DNA of 56,795 nt from Candidatus Mediterraneibacter pullicola (GCA_019117065.1 DXAK01000001.1:1-56795); one strand, 5' to 3'; positions 14,534 to 24,808 are shown, counted from the first letter of the stretch. Notes: generated from the letters alone by a model not told the origin. Numbers and translations: made by a program.

Positions 14534-15478
14534 TTATTCCCCGGAAGTTCTCCTTAAATTTGACTCGAACAACTTATTATATCCCAGCCAGTCTGTCCCT
14601 GTCTTTCCCTTGAATATCTCCGTCAGCGTTTGCATTTTGGCATCCGCATTGTCAGCGAGATTAAGAGCCAGCGCTTCTGCCAGAGCTGGCTTCTTGGGCG
14701 AGCCGTACTCCAATTCCCCGTGATGTGCAATAACGCAGTGCTTCAACTCATTAGCAAGCTTCTCTGGGAAGTCCGGGATTGAACGCAGTGCGTCCCCGAG
14801 CATCTCCACACCGATCACAATATGCCCAATTAGCTGCCCTTCATCTGTATAGTCATTATCAGGAAATGCAGAAAGTTCCCTCGTCTTTCCAATATCGTGG
14901 CACATTGCCGCCGCAAAGAGCAGATCCCTATTCAGTATGGAATATGCCCTCGCAAAATACTCACACATATGGAGCACGCTCAGCGTGTGCTCCAGAAGGC
15001 CTCCTGCAAACCCGTGATGCACAGTTTTTGCCGCCGAATGTCCTTTGAATCTCTTAATAAACTCACTGTCATTTACAAAAAAATACTCCAAAAGCTGTTT
15101 CAAATATGGATTGCTAATCTGACGGATATAGGCGGTCAGCTCTTCATACATCCCGTCCACGCTTTTTTCCGTAGTTGGCATGTAATCCGCAGGCTCATAC
15201 TCGCCTTCATCAACCTTGCGGATCTGTTTGATATTCATCTGCAGATTGCCATTGTAACTAATGATTTCGCCGTATACCTCAATGAAATCTTTTTCATCGT
15301 AATCGGCAATTCCCTGAGAATTAGGATCCCACACTTTTCCGTCTAGTATCCCTGTCTTATCTTGTAAGAGCACATTGTCATACGGTTTCCCGTTTCTTGT
15401 CTCTGCGGAACGCTTGCTCTTGCACAAGTATACATTCCTGATCGTCTCGCCTTCATGAAGCCCGTTGATATATCTCAT
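14534..15478 (-). CDS. yhaM: YhaM-family 3'-5' exoribonuclease (OB fold plus HD domain)
   Basis: 314 residues from MRYINGLHEGE (ATG at 15478; the 12 upstream codons overlap the preceding gene's ribosome-binding region). An N-terminal OB-fold (about 10-90, RNVYLCKSKRSAETRNGKPYDNVLLQD) is followed by an HD domain with HHGFAGGLLEHTLSV, MCHDIGKT and HCVIAHHGELEYGSP (about 150-270). In Bacillus YhaM trims RNA 3' ends and DNA. It lies 20 bp after the HtrA-like gene and upstream of rlmD on the same strand. The metal-binding His/Asp residues are intact, so it should be active. Confidence 0.9.
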   Translation of the reverse strand: MRYINGLHEGETIRNVYLCKSKRSAETRNGKPYDNVLLQDKTGILDGKVWDPNSQGIADYDEKDFIEVYGEIISYNGNLQMNIKQIRKVDEGEYEPADYMPTTEKSVDGMYEELTAYIRQISNPYLKQLLEYFFVNDSEFIKRFKGHSAAKTVHHGFAGGLLEHTLSVLHMCEYFARAYSILNRDLLFAAAMCHDIGKTRELSAFPDNDYTDEGQLIGHIVIGVEMLGDALRSIPDFPEKLANELKHCVIAHHGELEYGSPKKPALAEALALNLADNADAKMQTLTEIFKGKTGTDWLGYNKLFESNLRRTSGE

Positions 15479-15497
15479 GTCTTTCCTCTTTCTATTT

Positions 15498-16784
15498 TTA
15501 TTCGCTGCTTCCAATCGTCACGGTAAAGTCGATATCCACATAACCTTCCACTCCCAGCCGTTTCCCCTTGAACTTAACCTCATCTCCGGTCTTGGTCTCA
15601 AGAACCGTCCTCTGGTATGATACGATACTCCCTATATCTTCTCCTGACACTGTACAAATCACATCTCCGATCTGGATGCCTGCCGCCATCGCCGGAGAAT
15701 CCGGATCAATATCTACTACATAAACCCCTGACGGTATGCCCTGCTCCTCTGTAAGCTGTGATGTAACTGTCGTTCCATACACCCCTACGTATGGCACACT
15801 CTGTCCATTTGCCAGAAGTTCAATCACTGATTTCAGATCTGAAATGGCATATGCGTTTGCCATGGAATTTTCAGTCTCCGTCCAGACCGACGAAGAGATC
15901 ATGCCAATGACTTCCCCGTCCATGTTAAACAGGATTCCTGTTCCTTCCTGCTCTGCCGGGATATCAGTCGCCAAAATGTCATACTCTCCATCGAAGAGCG
16001 CTTCTTTATAATCTGTTGAACTGATCACCCCGTATGCCATTCCGTCAGCATATCCGAACATATTTCCCAGAGCGATCACTACATCCCCCTGTTTTACCAG
16101 ATTCGAATTTCCGAGAGTCGATACATTAACCGCAGACCATGTAGAATCTGAGATATTTCCCCTAAGCACACTGAATACCGCCAAATGGGTATTATTGTCC
16201 CGTCTTTTCAGAGAGGCGCTGTATGTCTTGCCATCCTGAAACGTAACTGTCCACTTCGACGCCATCCCGCACACTGAACTATCCGCAAGGATCAAAAGTT
16301 CCTGTCCATTGTCTGCAGTTATCACTCCGGTAACTCCGTCTGATATCCCAGTCATATCCGCGTCCCAATCCTGTTCTTCCATGACCGGTTTTACTGAGAC
16401 AAGTCCTTTTTCCGCCTCCTCCGCGCGTTCCTTCATGCTCGCCATCATTTCCTCATATGTCCCGGCGTCAGCTGCAGGCGCCAAAGCTTCCTCTGCGTCT
16501 ACGCCCTCCGCAGTCTCCTCAGATGGTTCTTCATCCTCAGGAATATTTACAGTCTCTAGTTCCCCTCTAAACCAGTTCTGCACCAGAGGTTTAAGCGCAA
16601 AAAAACCAAGGCAGGCAAACACTCCCAAGATCACCCCGTATATAGCAATCCTCACGAACTGTTTTCCGAGCTGTTCCCTGCTGATCGGTTTTGGTTTTAT
16701 CGTCTCCCTCAAGAAGGAGTATTTCTTTTCTTCTGAGCCCTCTTCCTGACTCAGATCGTGATCTTTGTCGTTCGGCATGGACAT
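15498..16784 (-). CDS. HtrA-like membrane protein with PDZ domain, catalytic triad lost
   Basis: 428 residues. A cytoplasmic charged N-terminus, one membrane helix (about 45-64), an acidic linker (70-115), a trypsin-fold region (about 130-320) and a C-terminal PDZ domain (about 335-425, with YVVDIDPDSPAMAAGIQIGDVI) match the S1C/HtrA family. The catalytic residues are missing. The His region reads LILADSSVCGMASK, the Asp region NNTHLAVFSV instead of DLAVLKI, and the usual GNSGGP is EQEGTGILF. It is therefore probably a pseudoprotease that senses or presents misfolded proteins outside the membrane. ATG at 16784 or 16778 are both possible starts. Confidence 0.82.
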   Translation of the reverse strand: MSMPNDKDHDLSQEEGSEEKKYSFLRETIKPKPISREQLGKQFVRIAIYGVILGVFACLGFFALKPLVQNWFRGELETVNIPEDEEPSEETAEGVDAEEALAPAADAGTYEEMMASMKERAEEAEKGLVSVKPVMEEQDWDADMTGISDGVTGVITADNGQELLILADSSVCGMASKWTVTFQDGKTYSASLKRRDNNTHLAVFSVLRGNISDSTWSAVNVSTLGNSNLVKQGDVVIALGNMFGYADGMAYGVISSTDYKEALFDGEYDILATDIPAEQEGTGILFNMDGEVIGMISSSVWTETENSMANAYAISDLKSVIELLANGQSVPYVGVYGTTVTSQLTEEQGIPSGVYVVDIDPDSPAMAAGIQIGDVICTVSGEDIGSIVSYQRTVLETKTGDEVKFKGKRLGVEGYVDIDFTVTIGSSE

Positions 16785-16914
16785 CCTTCTCCTTCGGATT
16801 CTAGTATAACCGATTCAGACTGATTGTTCAATTCCTTTTGGAAAAGCCTTTCCTTTATCCCCGGAATAAGGTAAACTATCTTCAGAAAGTTTTATAATAT
16901 AGTAAGGAAGTATC

Positions 16915-19290
16915 ATGAACCAGAAGACATTGACAAAACTTGAATTTGATAAGATTATAGATCTTCTTGCCGAAGAGGCGGGTTCCTTTCGCGGCAAACA
17001 ACTCTGTCACCGTTTAAAACCTATGACAGACCTCGGAAAGATCAATACATTTCAGGAGCAGACCGCGTCAGCATTTACAAGGATCATAAGAAAAGGGAGA
17101 ATCTCCTTCGGGGACGCAGCGCCTGTAGAAGAATCCATGAAACGCCTTGAGATTGGAGGCGCCTTAAATATCTCGGAGCTTCTGCGTATCCGCCGGCTTC
17201 TTGCCAACACCGCCCGGGTAAAATCCTACGGGAGGCACGACACACAGGAAGACTCCGCAGATTGTCTGGATGTTTATTTTGATCAGCTTGAACCGCTCAC
17301 GCTGCTCTCCTCCGAGATTGAAAGATGTATCATCTCAGAGGATGAAATCAGCGATGACGCCAGCAGCGCGCTAAAACATATCCGTCGGAGCATCAGCAAC
17401 CTAAACGGCCGGGTGCACACCACCTTGTCCGGACTTGTGAACGGATCCTTGCGGACATATCTTCAGGATCCGATCATCACCATGAGAGGCGACCGCTACT
17501 GCATTCCCGTGAAAGCAGAGCACCGCGGACAGGTACAAGGACTGATCCATGACCAATCCTCCAGCGGCTCCACTCTGTTCATCGAGCCTATGGCTGTGGT
17601 AAAACTAAACAATGACTTAAAAGAACTCTACGCCAAAGAGCAGGAGGAAATTCAAGCAATTCTCGCCCGGCTGAGTGAAGATGCCGCCCAGTATATCGAG
17701 GAAATCCGCACAGATTACCGCGCTCTCACTGATCTGGACTTCATCTTCGCACGAGGTGCGCTGGCGCTTTCCATGCGGGGAAGCCGTCCGGTCTTCAATG
17801 AAGAGGGACGCATCCGCATCCGGGAAGGACGTCACCCCCTGCTGGATCAGAGAAGCGTCGTCCCCATCACAGTATCTCTGGGAGAAGATTTCACACTTCT
17901 GATTATCACTGGCCCGAACACCGGTGGAAAGACTGTTTCTTTAAAGACAGTCGGACTGTTTACTCTGATGGGACAGGCTGGGCTTCACATTCCTGCACAG
18001 GACCGCTCAGAGCTCGCCGTATTCCGCCATGTCTACGCGGACATTGGGGACGAACAGAGTATCGAGCAAAGTTTAAGTACGTTTTCTTCTCATATGACAA
18101 ATATTGTGTCCTTCTTAAAAAAAGTAGATGAGCGTTCCCTCGTCCTCTTTGACGAATTGGGAGCAGGCACCGATCCCACAGAGGGCGCTGCCCTTGCCAT
18201 CGCGATCTTGTCCTATCTGCACGCACGGGGCATCCGCACGATGGCTACCACTCATTACAGCGAACTGAAGGTATACGCGCTCTCCACTCCCGGTGTAGAA
18301 AACGCTTGCTGCGAGTTCGATGTAGAGAGCCTTCGGCCAACTTACCGGCTTCTTATCGGTATTCCTGGAAAAAGTAATGCTTTCGCTATCTCGAGCAAGC
18401 TTGGTCTGCCGGATCATATTATCGCCGATGCGAGAAAACGCCTAAGCGAACAGGATGCCTCTTTTGAAGATCTTCTGACGGATCTTGAAACAAGCAGGCG
18501 GACCATTGAAAAGGAGCGGGAAGAGATTGCCGCATACAAGCGCGAGGCAGAGAGCCTGAAACAGCAGGCAGCACAGAATCAGAAAAAACTGGATGAACAA
18601 CGTGACCGCATCATTCGGGAAGCAAACGAAAAAGCAAACGCCATTCTGCGGGAAGCAAAAGAAGTAGCGGATGAGACCATCCGCAATTTCTACAAATTTG
18701 GGAAAGAAAACATCTCCGCAGCTGAGATGGAAAAGGAGAGGGAGCGCATCCGCAAAAAGATCAAAGACACCGCTTCTTCCTCTGATCTAGGCGTAAAGAA
18801 ACAAAAAAAGCAGCATAAGCCCTCTGATTTCAAACTAGGGGAATCCGTTAAGGTACTGAGCATGAACCTGACCGGAACTATCAGTTCCCTGCCCGACGCC
18901 CGGGGTAATGTGACCGTACAAATGGGAATCCTGCGCTCGCAAGTCAACATCTCAGATCTTGAGATCATTGAAGAGCCGTCCCCGTACGCGCCAAAGAAAT
19001 TTTCCCGGACCTCCAAAGGCCGGATCGGCATGAGCAAATCCCTTTCCGTAAGCACAGAGATCAATCTGCTTGGCAAGACTGTGGACGAGGCCGTGGCGGA
19101 ACTTGACAAATATCTCGACGATGCCCTGCTCTCCCACTTAAATACCGTCCGGGTGATACACGGCAAGGGCACGGGCGCCTTAAGAAAAGGCATCCATGAA
19201 TATTTAAGACGGCAGAAACATGTAAAATCCTATCATCTTGCCGAGTTCGGCGAAGGAGACGCGGGGGTGACAATCGTAGAACTAGGATAA
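16915..19290 (+). CDS. mutS2: MutS2 endonuclease/ribosome-collision ATPase
   Basis: 791 residues. Core and clamp regions (1-310) precede the ABC-type ATPase with Walker A GPNTGGKTVSLK, LVLFDELGAGTDP (Walker B) and MATTHYSELK. A long coiled coil follows (about 510-620), then a C-terminal SMR domain (about 705-791) with INLLGKTVDEAVAEL and VIHGKGTGALR. In Firmicutes MutS2 suppresses recombination and can split collided ribosomes; both roles rest on published work in other species. It is divergent from the HtrA-like gene. Its length is normal and no key residue is missing. Confidence 0.95.
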   Translation: MNQKTLTKLEFDKIIDLLAEEAGSFRGKQLCHRLKPMTDLGKINTFQEQTASAFTRIIRKGRISFGDAAPVEESMKRLEIGGALNISELLRIRRLLANTARVKSYGRHDTQEDSADCLDVYFDQLEPLTLLSSEIERCIISEDEISDDASSALKHIRRSISNLNGRVHTTLSGLVNGSLRTYLQDPIITMRGDRYCIPVKAEHRGQVQGLIHDQSSSGSTLFIEPMAVVKLNNDLKELYAKEQEEIQAILARLSEDAAQYIEEIRTDYRALTDLDFIFARGALALSMRGSRPVFNEEGRIRIREGRHPLLDQRSVVPITVSLGEDFTLLIITGPNTGGKTVSLKTVGLFTLMGQAGLHIPAQDRSELAVFRHVYADIGDEQSIEQSLSTFSSHMTNIVSFLKKVDERSLVLFDELGAGTDPTEGAALAIAILSYLHARGIRTMATTHYSELKVYALSTPGVENACCEFDVESLRPTYRLLIGIPGKSNAFAISSKLGLPDHIIADARKRLSEQDASFEDLLTDLETSRRTIEKEREEIAAYKREAESLKQQAAQNQKKLDEQRDRIIREANEKANAILREAKEVADETIRNFYKFGKENISAAEMEKERERIRKKIKDTASSSDLGVKKQKKQHKPSDFKLGESVKVLSMNLTGTISSLPDARGNVTVQMGILRSQVNISDLEIIEEPSPYAPKKFSRTSKGRIGMSKSLSVSTEINLLGKTVDEAVAELDKYLDDALLSHLNTVRVIHGKGTGALRKGIHEYLRRQKHVKSYHLAEFGEGDAGVTIVELG

Positions 19291-19358
19291 GAATAACAGG
19301 TATATAGACGCACGGGAATTCCCCATTCACATTTACAACTTACAAGGAGGTACTGAAA

Positions 19359-20060
19359 ATGATCGGGAAACAAAAGATCCTCATCGTCGACGACGATGAG
19401 AACATCGCAGAGCTGATCTCGCTCTATCTTACAAAAGAATGTTTTGATACGAAGATCGTATACAACGGAGAAGACGCACTGGACGCATTCGATTCATACC
19501 AGCCTAGCCTGATCCTCTTAGATCTGATGCTCCCGGGCATTGACGGTTATCAGGTCTGCAGGGAGATCCGTGCGAAAGCGTCCACTCCCATCATTATGCT
19601 CTCCGCCAAAGGAGAAGTCTTCGACAAAGTTCTTGGTCTGGAACTGGGCGCTGATGATTATATGATGAAGCCTTTTGACTCCAAGGAAATGGTCGCCCGG
19701 GTACGCGCTGTGTTACGCCGTTACCAGCCTTCCAGAGCGGATGCGCTGGAGCGAGAGAAGACAAAGTGCGTGGAGTACGACGGCATTACCATCAATCTGA
19801 CCAATTATTCTGTTGTATGCGACGGGCAGAATGTAGAAATGCCCCCGAAAGAACTGGAGCTTCTCTATTGTCTTGCCTCCTCTCCAAATCAGGTTTTTAC
19901 AAGAGAACAGCTTCTTGACCGAATCTGGGGTTATGAATACATCGGAGATACAAGAACAGTGGACGTGCATATCAAGCGCCTGAGAGAAAAGATAAAAGAT
20001 CACCCCCACTGGAGGTTGAGCACCGTCTGGGGCATCGGATACAAATTTGAAACGAAGTAA
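19359..20060 (+). CDS. OmpR/PhoB-type response regulator
   Basis: 233 residues. The receiver domain has the acidic pair DDDE (11-14), phosphoacceptor D55 in LLDLMLPG, and the conserved Lys in MMKPFD. The C-terminal winged helix ends with TVDVHIKRLREKI and WGIGYKFE. A strong AAGGAGG lies upstream. It is paired with the histidine kinase 68 bp downstream. The regulon cannot be told from sequence; the adjacent substrate-binding lipoprotein is convergent and not clearly a target. Confidence 0.93.
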   Translation: MIGKQKILIVDDDENIAELISLYLTKECFDTKIVYNGEDALDAFDSYQPSLILLDLMLPGIDGYQVCREIRAKASTPIIMLSAKGEVFDKVLGLELGADDYMMKPFDSKEMVARVRAVLRRYQPSRADALEREKTKCVEYDGITINLTNYSVVCDGQNVEMPPKELELLYCLASSPNQVFTREQLLDRIWGYEYIGDTRTVDVHIKRLREKIKDHPHWRLSTVWGIGYKFETK

Positions 20061-20128
20061 AAATAAATCCTGCACGCAGGATTCTTGCCAAAAGGGCAAA
20101 AGATCCGCTCAAGGAGTAAAAAGCATAC

Positions 20129-21535
20129 ATGAAAAGCATACTGCATTTAAAATTTATCGTCTTATACATTATATTTGGGTTTCTTTGTTTGTTTACAACC
20201 GCGACGCTCACAACACAGCTTGTGGAGGATCGCATCGCGGAAGATACGTCGCGCACACTTTACAGAGAAGCCTCGCTGATCGCAAGCGACTATCTTCCGT
20301 CCTATTTTACGAATGATTCACCGCTCTATGCGGTTCAATCCCAACTTGCCGCCATGCGCCTGTATCTGGACGCCTCCCTCTGGTTTGTGGACAATACAGG
20401 AACTCTGATCACTTCGTCCAACATCGAGGGAACATCAGCGCCCGAGGCGATCGAAAAGTTCGATCCCGCGGAGATTGGCGGAAATCAATATATCTCGGGC
20501 ACCTATCATGGATATTTTGATGAGGATGTTATCACCGTCATGGCTCCGGTAACACAAGGATTCCATACAGAAGGATATCTCCTGATCCACAGTCCAGTCT
20601 CCAATATTGTGGAGCGCTGCAATTCCATCATGATTTCAGTTTACATCACCTTAGGAGTCATTTTCCTGTTGTCCTTTATCTTCCTTCTGGGCGTTCATTT
20701 TATCGTGTACCGCCCGATCAAGCAAATATCAGAAGCCGCAAAACAATATGCTCTGGGAAACTTAGATTACGAGATCCCTGTCACCACCCACGATGAGGTC
20801 GGTTATCTCTCCGCTTCCTTAAACTACATGGCGGCACAACTGAAAGATATGGACGATTATCAAAAAAAGATTGTGGCAAATGTATCTCACGACTTCCGTT
20901 CTCCCCTCACCTCAATTAAGGGTTATGTGGAAGCCATGGCTGACGGAACGATTCCACCGGAACTGTACGGTAAATATCTAAACATTATCCTTTTTGAGAC
21001 CGAAAGGCTGACCGATCTGACAGGAGATCTTCTGACACTGAATGAATTTGACACCAAAAATCTCCTTTTGAATAAAGAAGAATTTGATATTCAGGAAATG
21101 ATTAAAAACACAGCCCAATCCTTCGAGGGTGCATGTACCCGAAAACACATCTCCATCGAATTACTCCTCATGCCGGGCGCTATCCTTGTATTTGCTGACA
21201 AACGTAAAATCCAGCAGGTACTCTATAACCTGCTGGACAATGCCATCAAATTCAGTGAAAATGAATCTTCCGTCACCGTGGAAGTGACTGTAAAGGGCGA
21301 TAAAGCCTTCATCTCCGTAAAAGACCACGGAATCGGCATCCCCCGCAGGGAGCAGAACAAGATCTGGGAGCGTTTTTACAAGTCAGATCTCTCCCGTGGA
21401 AAAGATAAAAAAGGGACTGGTCTGGGACTTTCCATTGTAAGAGAAGTGATACAGGCCCACGACGAGCACATCAATGTCATAAGTACGGAGGGCGTAGGCA
21501 CAGAGTTTATCTTCTCTCTAAGCCGCGCCAACTAA
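20129..21535 (+). CDS. Membrane sensor histidine kinase
   Basis: 468 residues. Membrane helices at about 8-30 and 170-194 enclose a roughly 140-residue extracellular sensor domain. A HAMP domain (195-247) follows, then HisKA with NVSHDFRSPLTSIKGY (His254), and HATPase with NLLDNAIKFSENES (N box), DHGIGIP (G1) and KGTGLGLSIV (G2). It phosphorylates the response regulator encoded just upstream. The sensor domain resembles the single-Cache/dCache-like folds of other Firmicutes kinases only in size and topology; its ligand is unknown. Confidence 0.92.
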   Translation: MKSILHLKFIVLYIIFGFLCLFTTATLTTQLVEDRIAEDTSRTLYREASLIASDYLPSYFTNDSPLYAVQSQLAAMRLYLDASLWFVDNTGTLITSSNIEGTSAPEAIEKFDPAEIGGNQYISGTYHGYFDEDVITVMAPVTQGFHTEGYLLIHSPVSNIVERCNSIMISVYITLGVIFLLSFIFLLGVHFIVYRPIKQISEAAKQYALGNLDYEIPVTTHDEVGYLSASLNYMAAQLKDMDDYQKKIVANVSHDFRSPLTSIKGYVEAMADGTIPPELYGKYLNIILFETERLTDLTGDLLTLNEFDTKNLLLNKEEFDIQEMIKNTAQSFEGACTRKHISIELLLMPGAILVFADKRKIQQVLYNLLDNAIKFSENESSVTVEVTVKGDKAFISVKDHGIGIPRREQNKIWERFYKSDLSRGKDKKGTGLGLSIVREVIQAHDEHINVISTEGVGTEFIFSLSRAN

Positions 21536-21554
21536 AGGTATCACTCTATAGTAT

Positions 21555-22829
21555 TTACTTGTACAGCATCGCCTGCACAGACGGACTATCCATGTTGTCA
21601 CGATCCACCCACGTATACCCAGTATCTACAACTGCCTCGTTTCCGATCTCTAAAACTGTGCGGGCGGCGGCGACGACTGTGGCATATCCCATCCCAAAGG
21701 GATTCTGTACAACAAGTCCGTCGATCACTCCGCTCTCCAGAGCCGCAATCTGGTCTTCTCCCGCATCAAATCCCATCAGAACAATATCCTCTGTCTTTTT
21801 CATGTTTTCAAGCGTATCTGCTCCAAGCATAACCGCATCTGCGTTCGTCCCAAAGCATCCCGCCAGATTCGGATGCTTTTCCAGATAATGGCTGACTACT
21901 TCCTCATCACTCATCTGATCCGCGATGGAATTGACATCCTCCAGCTTTGCCTTGGCAGTCTCTGAGATGTCTGCCTCCTGATCTGTATTACCTGCGTTTT
22001 CATCTCCGCTGGAATCCTCCAGACCCGCAGCCGCTTCCGCCCATGTGGCCAGTTCCTCTGCCGCCACACCGAGTTCTTCCGCTGCTGCCTGACGCTTCAG
22101 CTCATCTAGACGATCCATGTAAATGGTCTCCACAACCGACACATTCGGATAATTTTGGGCTATAGCATTTTGAAACGCTTCCGCCCTCTCTCTGGCATTC
22201 GCGGACACGGAATCCTGAACGATCAGCGCCACCTCGCCACTATCCTCAATAGCCGTGCAAAGTTTCTGGGCTCCCGTTCCCGCCGCCTCAGTATTGTCTG
22301 TCATACATGTGCACTGGATACCCTGATAGCTGTTACCTGAATCAAATGCCACAATAGCAATCCCGTTCTCACTGGCAAGATCGAACTGGACAGCAGATGC
22401 GTTCTCATCAATACTGGCAATAGCAATCACATCGGGATAACGCGCCATCTCCTCATCTAAAATATTAACCTGCTCATCGATATCTTCGCTGTCCGACGGA
22501 GCGTTAAACAAGACTTTTATCTTGTCATCTCCTGTGTAACCAAGTTTTTCATTGATATCGTCTGCTGCCTGTTGGACTCCTTCCTGCACCTGATTCCAAT
22601 AAGGAGAATCTGACAGTTTCCCAATAACCGATATATAAGTTCCTGGCTCTAGTTCAAGATCGTCGATATTCCCATACACCGCTGGAGACAGCACGTCTAG
22701 ATTCGCCTGCCATTCCGGCTCATCTGCCGTTTCCCCTGTAAATACATTTTCTTCTCTATTGCTGCACGCGCAGACACTCATAGCCGCGCAAAGCGCCAAC
22801 GATATAGCCGCTATCGATTTTTTCCCCAT
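21555..22829 (-). CDS. Solitary sugar-type substrate-binding lipoprotein
   Basis: 424 residues. A signal peptide with lipobox SVCAC places the mature N-terminal Cys at about 22, so it is anchored to the outer face of the membrane. A type I periplasmic-binding fold follows (TYISVIGKLSDSPYWNQVQEGVQQAADDIN, DVIAIASIDENASA, GIAIVAFDSGN, IVLMGFDAGEDQIAAL). An acidic low-complexity insert (about 248-290) interrupts the domain. Relatives bind ribose or other sugars, or signal to sensor kinases. No permease or ATPase gene is adjacent, so it is either an orphan binding protein or a partner of a distant transporter. GGAGGG supports the start. Confidence 0.85.
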   Translation of the reverse strand: MGKKSIAAISLALCAAMSVCACSNREENVFTGETADEPEWQANLDVLSPAVYGNIDDLELEPGTYISVIGKLSDSPYWNQVQEGVQQAADDINEKLGYTGDDKIKVLFNAPSDSEDIDEQVNILDEEMARYPDVIAIASIDENASAVQFDLASENGIAIVAFDSGNSYQGIQCTCMTDNTEAAGTGAQKLCTAIEDSGEVALIVQDSVSANARERAEAFQNAIAQNYPNVSVVETIYMDRLDELKRQAAAEELGVAAEELATWAEAAAGLEDSSGDENAGNTDQEADISETAKAKLEDVNSIADQMSDEEVVSHYLEKHPNLAGCFGTNADAVMLGADTLENMKKTEDIVLMGFDAGEDQIAALESGVIDGLVVQNPFGMGYATVVAAARTVLEIGNEAVVDTGYTWVDRDNMDSPSVQAMLYK

Positions 22830-22969
22830 AGTTTCCCTCCATATTTATCAAAAACCTTTTTTATCATACACCAAAGCCGGCAAAAAAATTGTGAATTTTT
22901 TATTAAACTTGAAGAATCTCCTGCCCTATGATACAATTTTCCAATATACGCGAAAGGAATGAGTGATAA

Positions 22970-24493
22970 ATGACAACTGAACACATCTGTATTATGATAG
23001 CTATCATTATCTATCTGGGCGCGATGCTCTATGTGGGCTACCGCTGTTCAAAAAATAATCATGATACCGCAGACTTTTATCTTGGAGGAAGAAAACTCGG
23101 GCCACTTGTGACCGCCATGAGTGCGGAGGCTTCTGACATGAGCAGCTGGCTTCTTATGGGGCTCCCCGGGCTGGCATACCTGACCGGCATCGCAGACGCA
23201 GGGTGGACCGCCATCGGTCTCGCTATCGGAACGTACGTTAACTGGAAGATCGTTGCAAAAAGAATCCGCCGCTACACTCACGTAGCGGGAAATTCTATCA
23301 CCCTGCCGTCATTTTTCAGCAATCGTTACCGCGACAGTCACAAGATTCTCCAGTCCATTGGAGCAATCTTTATCGTGATCTTCTTTATCCCTTACACGGC
23401 GTCTGGTTTTGCGGCATGCGGAAAGCTGTTCTCTAGCCTATTTGGTGTAAACTATGTTGGCGCAATGCTCATCAGTGCTATTGTCATCGTAGGCTACACC
23501 ACTCTGGGCGGATTCCTCGCGGCGTCGACGACAGACTTTATCCAGAGTATTATCATGTCTATTGCTATGATCATTGTGTTTATCTTTGGCATCAACATCG
23601 CCGGAGGAATCTCCGCCGTCATTGAGAACGCGCAGTCTCTGCCGGGATATCTGACCATGACGACAACATATGACCCGGTAGCAGGCGTGGAACAGCCCTA
23701 TCCCCTCATCAGCATTATTTCCATGATCGCGTGGGGATTGGGATACTTTGGCATGCCTCACATTCTTCTTCGCTTCATGGCAATCGAGGATGAGAATAAG
23801 CTTACTCTTTCCAGAAGAGTTGCCACCACATGGGTTGTAATCTCCCTTGCCGTCGCCGTTCTAATCGGTGTGATCGGACTTGCCATGAGCGATACCGGAG
23901 CGCTGACGGTGCTTACCGGTTCTGATTCTGAGACGATCATTGTGCGGATTTCAGATCTTCTGAGTACATACGGTATCGTGCCTGCGTTCCTTGCAGGGAC
24001 AATCCTTGCAGGAATTCTTGCTTCCACGATGTCAACGGCGGATTCACAGCTTCTTGCCGCATCTTCTGCTGTATCCTCCGATCTTCTCGGCGGTATTCTT
24101 GCGAAAACTGCCTCAAAGAAAAACACGATGTTTGCAGACCGTATTACGCTGATTCTTATCTCTGTGATCGCCGCTTTTCTCGCAAGTGATCCTGATAGTT
24201 CTGTATTTAACATCGTATCCTTTGCATGGGCGGGATTTGGAGCCGTATTCGGACCGGTCGTCCTCTTTGCCCTGTTCTGGAGACGCTCTAACTGGCAGGG
24301 AGCTCTTGCAGGTATGATAAGCGGAGGCACTATGGTATTCATCTGGAAATATCTGGTTCGCCCCATGGGCGGCGCTTGGGATATCTATGAACTGCTTCCC
24401 GCATTTCTCATATCCAGCGCCATGATCGTGATCGTAAGCCTTGTCACAAAAGCGCCATCACAGGAAATTACAGAAGAATTTGACAGAGTATAA
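22970..24493 (+). CDS. putP: PutP-type sodium/proline symporter
   Basis: 507 residues with about 13 membrane helices of the SSS fold. Diagnostic stretches are ADFYLGGRKLGPLVTAMSAEASDMSSW (helix 2 sodium site), GYTTLGGFLAASTTDFIQS and MSTADSQLLAASSAVSSD (helix 9). It imports proline with sodium, for osmoprotection or as a carbon, nitrogen or Stickland substrate. It is divergent from the lipoprotein gene and monocistronic. The identification with proline is by family resemblance; other amino acids or betaines are possible. Confidence 0.88.
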   Translation: MTTEHICIMIAIIIYLGAMLYVGYRCSKNNHDTADFYLGGRKLGPLVTAMSAEASDMSSWLLMGLPGLAYLTGIADAGWTAIGLAIGTYVNWKIVAKRIRRYTHVAGNSITLPSFFSNRYRDSHKILQSIGAIFIVIFFIPYTASGFAACGKLFSSLFGVNYVGAMLISAIVIVGYTTLGGFLAASTTDFIQSIIMSIAMIIVFIFGINIAGGISAVIENAQSLPGYLTMTTTYDPVAGVEQPYPLISIISMIAWGLGYFGMPHILLRFMAIEDENKLTLSRRVATTWVVISLAVAVLIGVIGLAMSDTGALTVLTGSDSETIIVRISDLLSTYGIVPAFLAGTILAGILASTMSTADSQLLAASSAVSSDLLGGILAKTASKKNTMFADRITLILISVIAAFLASDPDSSVFNIVSFAWAGFGAVFGPVVLFALFWRRSNWQGALAGMISGGTMVFIWKYLVRPMGGAWDIYELLPAFLISSAMIVIVSLVTKAPSQEITEEFDRV

Positions 24494-24503
24494 CAATATT
24501 TCA

Positions 24504-24542
24504 TACTTGATTCAGTGCATACTGCGTACTTGATTTAGTACA
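24504..24542. repeat. Tandem near-repeat upstream of the ferredoxin gene
   Basis: TACTTGATTCAGTGCA (24504-24519) and TACTTGATTTAGTACA (24527-24542) match at 14 of 16 positions with a 23-bp period. They lie just upstream of a plausible ferredoxin promoter (TTGTAT near 24554 and TTAAAAT near 24575), so they may bind a regulator. Confidence 0.4.
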
Positions 24543-24583
24543 CACAAATCTCTTGTATATTTACTTTTCTTGTATTAAAATAG

Positions 24584-24808
<225 letters not shown>

